Shown here: one piece after another, positions 42,802-64,000 of the stretch | How positions within the stretch are numbered: the stretch's first letter is position 1 | Layout of the letters: each line of letters opens with the position of its first letter | NCBI RefSeq assembly: GCF_900157375.1 | Contig: NZ_LT721901.1 | Location: forward strand, 4,855,685-4,919,684 | Source of the DNA: Mycobacterium rhizamassiliense | GTDB taxonomy: Bacteria > Actinomycetota > Actinomycetes > Mycobacteriales > Mycobacteriaceae | Direction: 5' to 3' | Length of the DNA stretch: 64,000 nt | Translations under genes and position numbers: made by a program | The notes under the pieces: generated by a model | The model's database searches: none | Told to the model about the DNA's origin: nothing | Seen by the model: only the letters and a program-made list of their open reading frames with translations

Positions 42802-44278
42802 CGCCGCCGCCCGGTTCGCCGGGCTCCTCGGCGTCGGCCACCGTCAGCGGCAGCGCCAGTTCCTCCAGCGGGCGTTGCTCGGCGGCAACACCCAGCCACA
42901 GTTCCACCAGCCCCGCGATCGCCATCACGATCGCCCCGATCACGAACGACCAGACCACCAGGTCGCGCTGCCCGGAACTGATCAGCTGGCCGAACAGCAG
43001 CGGCCCGGAGATCCCACCGATGGCCGTACCCACCGCGTAGAAGAATGCGATCGCCAGCGCCCTGGTCTCCATCGGGAAGATCTCGCTGACCGTCAGATAG
43101 GCCGCGCTCGCGCCCGCCGAAGCCACGAAGAACGCCACCGCGAGCACCGCGATGAATGTCCAGGGGCCGCCGGTGTTGGTGCCGAACACCACCGCGAGGG
43201 CGACGACCGCCACGGCCGAACCGATGTAGGTCGCGGTGATCATCGGTTTGCGCCCGACCGTGTCGAACAGCTTGCCCAACAGCAGCGGGCCCGCAAAGTT
43301 GCTCAGCGCCCACAGGATGAAGAACAGCGGGACCTTCCCCGACGGGACCGCGTAGAACCCGCTGAGCAGCGTGCCCAGGTTGAACGTCACACCGTTGTAG
43401 AGGAACGCCTGGCCGATGAACAGGGCCAGCCCGAGGACCGCGCGCCGCGGATACAGCACGAATGCGACTTTGGCGATCTCCAGCAACGAAATGCTCTGGC
43501 GCTGACGGATTTTCAGCGGCTCTCCTTGCGGCTCGGGAAGCGGTTGCCCGGTCGAGGATTCCACGTCGTCTTCGATCTCGCGGACGATGCGCTCGGCCTC
43601 CTCGTCCCGGCCGTGAATGAATAACCACCGCGGGCTCTCCGGCACGTTGCGTCGCACCAGGAGAACGAAGATGCCCAAGATGGCCCCGATGCCGAAGGCG
43701 AACCGCCAGCCGACGTTGGCCGGGAAGTTCGAGGTGTTCAGCAGGACCAGCGCGCCGGCCGCGCCGGCCGCCGAGCCCAGCCAGTACGTCCCGTTGATGA
43801 TCAGATCGACCCGGCCGCGCACCCGCGCCGGGATCAGCTCGTCGATCGCCGAATTGATGGCCGCATATTCGCCGCCGATGCCGGCGCCGGTGAAGAAGCG
43901 GGCGACGAAGAAATACCAAGGCGCGAACGCGAATGCGGTCGCGACGGTGGCAACCAGGTACACGGCCAGGGTCAGCATGAACAGGTTGCGCCGCCCGAAG
44001 CGGTCGGTCAGGTGACCGAAGAACAATGCCCCCACGCAGGCGCCGGTGATGTAGATCGCGGCCGCGACGCCGATCTGGGCCGGGTCCAGCTCGATGCCGC
44101 TGCCCTTTTCGGTCAGCCGCGCCGACACGTTGCCGACCATCGTGACCTCGAGCCCGTCCAGGACCCACACGCCGCCGAGCCCCAACACCACGCGCCAGTG
44201 AAACCGCGACCACGGCAGCCGGTCCAGTCGTGCCGGGACACGGGTGGTGATGGTCCCCGTCTGTGCGCTGGTGCTCAT
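42791..44278 (-). CDS. MFS transporter (sugar/metabolite-proton symporter type)
   Basis: This 495-residue MFS protein has about 12 helices and the hallmark loops: GHLTDRFGRRNLFML between helices 2 and 3, an IGGEYAAINSAIDELIPARVRGR motif typical of the metabolite:H+ symporter group, RRNVPESPRWLF after helix 6, and GKLFDTVGRKPMI in the second half. It probably imports an organic acid or sugar-like compound by proton symport. The ATG at 44278 gives the normal N-terminus; the open frame continues into the upstream methyltransferase remnant but is not one protein. The start lies 175 bp from the methyltransferase stop. Confidence 0.87.
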   Translation of the reverse strand: MSTSAQTGTITTRVPARLDRLPWSRFHWRVVLGLGGVWVLDGLEVTMVGNVSARLTEKGSGIELDPAQIGVAAAIYITGACVGALFFGHLTDRFGRRNLFMLTLAVYLVATVATAFAFAPWYFFVARFFTGAGIGGEYAAINSAIDELIPARVRGRVDLIINGTYWLGSAAGAAGALVLLNTSNFPANVGWRFAFGIGAILGIFVLLVRRNVPESPRWLFIHGRDEEAERIVREIEDDVESSTGQPLPEPQGEPLKIRQRQSISLLEIAKVAFVLYPRRAVLGLALFIGQAFLYNGVTFNLGTLLSGFYAVPSGKVPLFFILWALSNFAGPLLLGKLFDTVGRKPMITATYIGSAVAVVALAVVFGTNTGGPWTFIAVLAVAFFVASAGASAAYLTVSEIFPMETRALAIAFFYAVGTAIGGISGPLLFGQLISSGQRDLVVWSFVIGAIVMAIAGLVELWLGVAAEQRPLEELALPLTVADAEEPGEPGGGATS

Positions 44279-44453
44279 CTCGCTCCGTTCTCGATGGAGT
44301 GCCTGCCCCCGACCTAGCGGTGAAAGCGAGATTACCGGGGCGGCCGGAGACGGCCGGGCAGCAGCCACGTCGAGCGGGCATCGGCCGAGGGTAGGCGGCC
44401 GCGAGCGGGATATCGGGGCATCGGCCCCGGGCGAAACGGTGCGGCGGGAGCCG

Positions 44454-45190
44454 CTAGCGGGCCATCCTGTCGGCGCGCCAGCAGAAGGCCCGCATCGGGA
44501 CGTCAACCGCCTCGGCGCCCGGGAAGCGCGCCTCCAGCGACGCCCGGGCATGAGCCAGGCGCCGCTCCCGGTCCTCCGGCGAAGCGACGATGACCCTGCT
44601 GTAGGTGCCCACCATTGCGACGGCATCGTCGAACACCATCGTGCGGACGAACTTGAAGGTCTCCCGCGCGACGTCGTGGAAGATCTGCGGGTCCGGGAGC
44701 GTGACCTCTCGTGGCGCCGTTGGAACCGGTCGGGTGCATCCGCCTCGGACGGCTCGTCGCCGGGCAACCGGTCGAGGTCGCGCACCCAGTCCACCTCTCG
44801 GTCCCGGCTCGTCCAGATCAGGCCGAACCGGCCGCCGTCGCGCAGCACTCGACCGATTTCGGGGACCGCGCGATCCGGCTCCATCCAGTGCCACGCCGAC
44901 GAAATGAAGACGGCGTCCGCGGCGGCGTCCGGGAGCGGAATCGACTCCCCCCGGCCCTCCAGCGCGGTGACCGACGGAGACCGCGCGGCCAACACCTTGC
45001 GCATGCGCGCGTCGGGCTCCACGGCGATGACCCGCGTGACTCTGCCGACCAGCGTGCGGGTGAACAGCCCGGTGCCCGCGGCAACGTCGACGGCCACCTG
45101 GCAGCCGGGCGGCACCAGCCAGTCCACGGCTTCGGGCGGCGCCTGCGGCCGCAGCACGTCGTAGTCCTCGGCGATCGCCCCGAAGGACAT
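44454..45190 (-). pseudogene. SAM-dependent methyltransferase, frameshifted
   Basis: The 5' part, from ATG at 45190, encodes MSFGAIAEDYDVLRP, then VAVDVAAGTGLFTR (SAM loop), VIAVEPDARM and FISSAWHWMEP, a class I methyltransferase. After VDWVRDLDRLPGDEPSEADAP the frame turns into Arg/Ser-rich sequence. The missing C-terminus (REVTLPDPQIFHDVARETFKFVR, then ERRLAHARASLEARFPGAE) continues in another minus-strand frame to a stop at 44454. The switch falls near 44700-44740, and the combined span (737 bp) is not a multiple of three, as expected for a one-base indel. The gene is likely inactive unless this is an assembly error. Confidence 0.75.
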
Positions 45191-45269
45191 CGCCCGTTCC
45201 TGCCGATCCGTCACATTAGCCACGGTAACCGAGCATGCCCGGGAATGCTTGGGACACAATGTGTCCTGC

Positions 45270-46211
45270 CTAAGAGCGGCCTTTGTCCAGGGTGGGAAGG
45301 TGCGGCTTGATCTCCTCGATCACCCACTGCGCGTGCTCGAGGTACGCCTCCGGTCCGCTGAGTCGCGGTGGCGGCACCGACGTGTAGGTCACCCCGAGTT
45401 CGGCGAATCGGCACAGCTGGTCGACGATCTCCTGCTTGCCCATCCCCGGGCGGAAGTTCGGGTCGTCGCTGGTGACGTGTCCCTCGCCGACCCTGCCCAT
45501 CCCCAACGGGTACATGACGTCGAACGGCCTGCCGTCGTACGTCGGCTGCGACTTGATGAAGTCGATCTTGGCGGGAAGCTCGTCGACGCTCGACAGGAAC
45601 GGCCACCAGCCCGAGGCGAACCGCGCCGCGCGCCTCAGCGCGGCGTCCGCGTCGCCGGCGATCCAGATCGGTAGGTGCGGGCGCTGCACCGGCTTCGGCT
45701 CGAACGCGATCGCATCGAATGACACGTATTTGCCCGCGAAACTGGGTGATTCGCTGGTCCACAGCTCCACCATCGCCGCCAGGTACTCGTCGGCCATGCG
45801 GCCCCGTTCGTGAAACGGTATCCCGAGCGCGGCGAATTCCTCTGCGTCCCAACCGACTCCGAATGTCGCGAAGATGCGTCCACCGCTCATCCAGTCGGCG
45901 GTCGCCAAACCTTTCGCCAGCACGATCGGGTGGTGCAGCGGCAGGATCGTCACGCTCGAGTTGACCCGGATGCGCCGCGTCGCCCCCGCGACGAACGCCT
46001 GGGCCACCGTCGAATGCAGATAGTGCGGACCCGAGAGCTCCAGATGCGAATGCGGGACGACGAAATGCTCGGGCACCGAGACCATGTCGTAGCCCAACTC
46101 GTCGGCACGCCTGACCATCTCGGCTTGTTGCGGCCCCGTCACTGCCAATTCCCATTTCGACGTGATCGCCGGCAACTCGATGGTGTGCGGCAGGCCGAAT
46201 GCGAATTTCAT
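45270..46211 (-). CDS. LLM class F420-dependent oxidoreductase
   Basis: This 313-residue luciferase-like TIM barrel has FAFGLPHTIELPAI at the N-terminus, DELGYDMVSVPEHFVVPHSHLE, a RIRVNSSVTILPLHHPIVLAKGLAT strand and GRIFATFGVGWDAEEF, a pattern typical of F420-dependent enzymes in mycobacteria. It would use reduced F420 (or FMN) for hydride transfer; the substrate is unknown. It is divergent from another LLM protein at 46277, with only 65 bp between them, suggesting a shared regulatory region. Confidence 0.85.
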   Translation of the reverse strand: MKFAFGLPHTIELPAITSKWELAVTGPQQAEMVRRADELGYDMVSVPEHFVVPHSHLELSGPHYLHSTVAQAFVAGATRRIRVNSSVTILPLHHPIVLAKGLATADWMSGGRIFATFGVGWDAEEFAALGIPFHERGRMADEYLAAMVELWTSESPSFAGKYVSFDAIAFEPKPVQRPHLPIWIAGDADAALRRAARFASGWWPFLSSVDELPAKIDFIKSQPTYDGRPFDVMYPLGMGRVGEGHVTSDDPNFRPGMGKQEIVDQLCRFAELGVTYTSVPPPRLSGPEAYLEHAQWVIEEIKPHLPTLDKGRS

Positions 46212-46276
46212 CCCGTCATGATGTCACCCGGGTCGCGGCGGCGTTCTGGCCGCGTGATCCCGGCCGGCCCGCGGGG

Positions 46277-47311
46277 ATGTACGGTTCGACGGTGCATGTC
46301 GACGTCATGACCGCTCCGCAGCCGCTGGCAAAGGTGGGCCAGACGGCCCAGCGCACCCAGGCGTCCGGGTTTTCCGGCCTGCTGTTCACCGAGACCGGAC
46401 GGACCGCCTTTCTCAACGCCGCCGTGGCGTCGCAGGCCGCACCGGGCCTGGAGCTGTCCACCGGCGTCGCGGTCGCGTTCCCCCGGAGCCCGTTCGTCAC
46501 CGCCGCCAACGCGTGGGAGTTGCAGGAAGCGTCCAACGGAAAGTTCCGGCTCGGCCTGGGCACCCAGGTGCGCACCCACATCGTGCGGCGATACGGCATG
46601 GGCACCTTCGAGCGGCCCGGCCCGCGCCTGCGCGACTACACGCTCGCCGTCAAGGCGTGCTTCTCCGCCTTCCGCACCGGGAAGCTCGATTACCACGGCG
46701 AGTTCTACGACCTCGACTTCATCACCCCGCAGTGGAGCGCGGGCCCCATCGATGCGCCGGATCCCAAGGTCGACGTCGCCGCCGTGAATCCGTGGATGCT
46801 GCGGATGGCTGGCGAAGTCGCGGACGGGGTCCACGTCCATCCACTGGGTGAGCCCGGATACCTTGCGCGCCACGTGGTGCCGAACGTCGCCCGCGGCGCG
46901 GCGAAGGCGGACCGCTCACCGTCGGACGTCGCGGTGATCGTGCCGGTCATGACGATCGTCGGCGACACCGAGGAAGAGCGGCGCCAGGAACGCGAACTCG
47001 CCCGAACGGCGATCAGCTTCTACGCCAGCACACCCAACTACTCGTTCATCTTGGACGAGGCAGGATTCGAAGGGACGACGGCGCGGCTTCGCGAGAAGCA
47101 GAAGCTCGGCGACCTACCCGGCATGGCGTCGGTGATCACCGACGAGCACCTCGCCGTCTTCGCCACGGAATCGACGTGGGACAGCCTCGAAGACGCGCTC
47201 GTCGAAAAGTACGCAGGCGTCGCGACCCGCATCGTCTTGTACAACGCGCTCGCCAACCCCGAGCGCTTCGAACGATACGGTGAAGTGGCCCAACGCATTT
47301 CGGACCGCTGA
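46277..47311 (+). CDS. LLM class F420-dependent oxidoreductase
   Basis: This 344-residue luciferase-like protein has HVDVMTAPQPLAKVGQTAQ, a GFSGLLFTETGRTAFL strand, ELSTGVAVAFPRSPFVTAANAWELQ, FRLGLGTQVRTHI and VAVIVPVMTIVGDTEEERRQ. The pattern fits mycobacterial F420-linked LLM proteins. A start at GTG 46292 is possible; 46277 is used because it gives the longer conserved N-terminus. The neighbour at 45270 is a divergent member of the same superfamily, but the sequences are not close. Confidence 0.85.
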   Translation: MYGSTVHVDVMTAPQPLAKVGQTAQRTQASGFSGLLFTETGRTAFLNAAVASQAAPGLELSTGVAVAFPRSPFVTAANAWELQEASNGKFRLGLGTQVRTHIVRRYGMGTFERPGPRLRDYTLAVKACFSAFRTGKLDYHGEFYDLDFITPQWSAGPIDAPDPKVDVAAVNPWMLRMAGEVADGVHVHPLGEPGYLARHVVPNVARGAAKADRSPSDVAVIVPVMTIVGDTEEERRQERELARTAISFYASTPNYSFILDEAGFEGTTARLREKQKLGDLPGMASVITDEHLAVFATESTWDSLEDALVEKYAGVATRIVLYNALANPERFERYGEVAQRISDR

Positions 47312-47436
47312 CCACAGCTGGCGTTCAGCAACGGACAGTTCGCGTCGCGCGCCCCGGCGAGTTCGTCGTAAAGTCGGCGCACCCGAGATGGCGAAACCTG
47401 GCCCCAGGCATTGCAGCCGACATTAAAGTGCAGTTC

Positions 47437-48129
47437 ATGGCCAGAGATGTGTTAGCCAAGGCGCGCGGCCGCTGGTTGGCGATCCCGGCCTCGCTCGTCG
47501 TCTCTGCGGCCATGATCTACGCGCAGAGCACCGAGCCTCATCCGGGTCCCGTGGAGCCCCCGGCGGCGGCCCAGGCGGGTCCGGCGATCCCACCGTTCGT
47601 GCCACCCGCACCGCCGCACATCGCGAGCCCCGCGGAGATCGAGTCGCTGACGGCCAACGCGCCCAACCTGGCACCCTCGGCCGGCCAACCCTTCCAGATC
47701 GCGCTACCCCGCGGCGTCGCCAACGAGGACCGGCTCCAGATCAAGACCATCTGGGCCGCCCGCGCCGTCAGCCTGCTGTTTCCGCAGATCAAGACCATCT
47801 ACGGGTACCGGCAGGACCCGCTGCCGTGGCACCCCAACGGTCTGGCGATCGACGTGATGATTCCGGATCATGGCAGCCCGGAGGGCATCGAACTCGGCAA
47901 CCAAATCGCCGGCTACGCCCTGGCGAACGCGAAGCGGTGGGGTATCAACCACGTGATCTGGCGGCAGAAGATCTATCCGGGCCCAAACTCGGGAGCCTGG
48001 ACGGCCGACCTGGGCAACGAGACCGCGAACCACTATGACCACGTCCACATCGCCACCGGTGGCGGCGGCTACCCGACCGGGCACGAAACGTACTACATCG
48101 GGTCGATGAATCCCGCGCCGCCGGAATGA
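47437..48129 (+). CDS. Secreted LAS-peptidase-like protein (D,D-carboxypeptidase fold)
   Basis: This 230-residue exported protein has an N-terminal signal or anchor (WLAIPASLVVSAAMIYA), a Pro/Ala-rich linker to about 60, and a C-terminal domain. That domain contains HPNGLAIDVMIPDHG, with metal-binding His-x6-Asp spacing, and DHVHIAT (HxH), as in LAS-type (VanY/DD-peptidase-like) metallopeptidases. Mycobacteria have several such secreted proteins of unknown substrate; a cell-wall peptide target is plausible. The start could also be GTG at 47428. It lies 126 bp downstream of the LLM gene on the same strand. Confidence 0.75.
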   Translation: MARDVLAKARGRWLAIPASLVVSAAMIYAQSTEPHPGPVEPPAAAQAGPAIPPFVPPAPPHIASPAEIESLTANAPNLAPSAGQPFQIALPRGVANEDRLQIKTIWAARAVSLLFPQIKTIYGYRQDPLPWHPNGLAIDVMIPDHGSPEGIELGNQIAGYALANAKRWGINHVIWRQKIYPGPNSGAWTADLGNETANHYDHVHIATGGGGYPTGHETYYIGSMNPAPPE

Positions 48130-48299
48130 TCGAAGCGCCTTGACCTGGCGTTTTGCCTGACCGGCGCCCGGGTGCAATCAGAGCAGCAAACGTCGCGCCG
48201 CAAGAAGTGACTCAAGCCCCGCACTTATCGCGGTAATCTGCTTTCCTGCCAAATCGGCCGCCCATCCGGACGCGGCCAATTCCGCCGGAGGGGGTGCGC

Positions 48300-49394
48300 G
48301 TGAACGCCCCCCTTTCGTCTGAATCGACGGCCTCCTGCTCCCCCATCCGCGAATTCGGTGAGGCGGACTATGTCGACGGCATGGAGCGTCTGGTGCATGC
48401 CGTCCAGGAATTGTCGTTGGCCCGCAGCCTGCCCGAAATTCAGCGCATCGTGCGGACCAGGGCGCGTGAGCTCACCGGTTGCGATGGCGCCACGTTCGTG
48501 CTGCGCGACAACGACAACTGCTACTACGCCGACGAGGACGCGATCGCCCCGCTGTGGAAGGGCAACCGCTTCCCGATCAACATCTGCATCAGCGGCTGGG
48601 CGATGCTGAACCGCGATGCCGCGATCATCCCGGACGTCTTCCGCGACCCGCGCATCCCGCAGACGCTGTATCGCCCCACGTTCGTCAAGAGCCTGGTGAT
48701 GGTTCCCATCCGAAAGCTGAACCCGATCGGCGCGATCGGCAATTACTGGGCATACCAGCACGCGCCGTCCGAGCAGGAGGTGCGCCTGCTGCAGGCGCTG
48801 GCCGATTCGACCTCGATCGCCATGGAGAACGTCGGAGTCTATTCGGAGTTGGAGCAGCGGGTGCGCGATCGCACCGCCGCGCTCGAGGATGCCAACGAGG
48901 AGATCCGCAGGCTGTCCGTCACCGACGAACTGACCGGACTCAACAATCGTCGTGGCTTCTACCTGCTGGCCGAGCAGAAGCTCCGCGGGACGCACCACCT
49001 CGGCCGCAGCTGCGTGCTGGCCTTCCTCGACGTCAACGGGCTCAAACGGGTCAACGACGAACAGGGACACGATGCCGGCGATGCGCTGATCAAAGACGTC
49101 GCCGAGGTGCTGCGCAGCATCGAGCGCGACTCCGACATTCTCGCCCGCATCGGCGGTGACGAATTCTGCGTCATGGTCACCGAGATCGACGGCGAGACAA
49201 GCACACTCAAGGAACGCCTCGACGAGGCGTTCTGTTCGTTCAACGCCACGCGCATCCGGCCCTACCGCGTTTCCGCCAGCATCGGGATCGTGCGGGCGTC
49301 CGCGTCGGGCGGGGCTCCCAGCCTCGATCAACTGTTGGCCGATGCCGACGCATTGATGTACGAGGAAAAGAAGGCCAACGGCAGTTCGCGTTAG
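48300..49394 (+). CDS. GAF-GGDEF diguanylate cyclase
   Basis: This 364-residue soluble protein has a GAF-type sensor (~30-190, with LTGCDGATFVLRD and WKGNRFPINICISGW), a coiled-coil linker (ELEQRVRDRTAALEDANEEIRRLS) and a GGDEF domain. The active motif is intact: ARIGGDEFCVMV. An inhibitory I-site RxxD (ERDSDILA) sits five residues before it, so product inhibition by c-di-GMP is likely. It should make c-di-GMP in response to a small ligand bound by GAF. The GTG at 48300 follows GGAGGGGG. It is convergent with the NRPS gene, whose stop lies 13 bp away. No EAL domain is present. Confidence 0.9.
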   Translation: MNAPLSSESTASCSPIREFGEADYVDGMERLVHAVQELSLARSLPEIQRIVRTRARELTGCDGATFVLRDNDNCYYADEDAIAPLWKGNRFPINICISGWAMLNRDAAIIPDVFRDPRIPQTLYRPTFVKSLVMVPIRKLNPIGAIGNYWAYQHAPSEQEVRLLQALADSTSIAMENVGVYSELEQRVRDRTAALEDANEEIRRLSVTDELTGLNNRRGFYLLAEQKLRGTHHLGRSCVLAFLDVNGLKRVNDEQGHDAGDALIKDVAEVLRSIERDSDILARIGGDEFCVMVTEIDGETSTLKERLDEAFCSFNATRIRPYRVSASIGIVRASASGGAPSLDQLLADADALMYEEKKANGSSR

Positions 49395-49407
49395 GCGAAT
49401 TCGATCG

Positions 49408-64000
<14,593 letters not shown>

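Noticed and set aside
42791..45259. Single 822-residue methyltransferase-MFS fusion
   Set aside because: The middle is Arg/Ser-rich frame-shadow sequence, the real methyltransferase C-terminus is in another frame, and the MFS has its own ATG at 44278.
48130..48299. c-di-GMP or other riboswitch upstream of the GGDEF gene
   Set aside because: No recognisable riboswitch core or strong hairpin could be drawn in this 170-bp gap.

Overview
This window is high-GC actinobacterial chromosome, almost certainly from a non-tuberculous Mycobacterium. The evidence is a PknE-type receptor kinase with a CPPC thioredoxin-like sensor, the start of an Rv1747-like FHA/ABC transporter, several F420-type oxidoreductases, a mycofactocin-type SDR, and a KshA/KstD/HsaA/HsaC/HsaD-like steroid catabolic set. 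I saw no insertion sequence, tRNA, rRNA or CRISPR array. All product names come from reading motifs and recalling families, not from a search.

Layout. (1) 1-5.7 kb: start of the Rv1747-like gene, a small acidic protein, an HSL-type esterase, an SDR, a molybdopterin oxidoreductase and a PPOX protein. (2) 5.7-18.3 kb: an accessory steroid-ring-type degradation cluster with HsaD-, HsaA- and HsaC-like enzymes, two KstD-like flavoproteins, an IclR regulator behind a double palindrome, an SDR, a KshA-like Rieske oxygenase with a small Cys-containing partner, an amidohydrolase and a PadR regulator. (3) 18.3-24.4 kb: a secreted protein, then SDR/DUF1214/sulfotransferase/SnoaL genes diverging from two more SDRs, the second of mycofactocin type. 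(4) 24.4-31.5 kb: membrane proteins (one DUF1003), a C39-like lipoprotein, a DUF1295 protein and a flavoprotein behind a KstR-box-like site, a flavin-reductase-like protein, a RibD-like reductase, an SRPBCC protein and a hypothetical.

(5) 31.6-42.8 kb: a signalling block. PknE is followed by an internally deleted cNMP/patatin remnant, an FHA-cyclase fusion, an MFS-cNMP-patatin fusion of 1,076 residues and a PknH-like kinase with a different sensor. Then come a protein that seems to have lost a Mrr-type nuclease domain, a second C39-like protein and a 35-codon SDR tail. The cyclase gene lies 31 bp upstream of the gene with a cyclic-nucleotide-binding domain, so a local cAMP-to-transporter/lipase circuit gated by kinase/FHA contacts is a reasonable hypothesis. 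(6) 42.8-49.4 kb: an MFS transporter, a frameshifted methyltransferase, two LLM flavoproteins, a secreted LAS-peptidase-like protein and a GAF-GGDEF diguanylate cyclase.

(7) 49.4-64 kb: the 3' part of a very large NRPS gene: a partial epimerization domain, four C-A-T modules and a terminal thioester reductase domain. The first and last adenylation domains are almost identical over about 1.7 kb, while the condensation domains next to them differ. This is strong evidence of recent module exchange or gene conversion.
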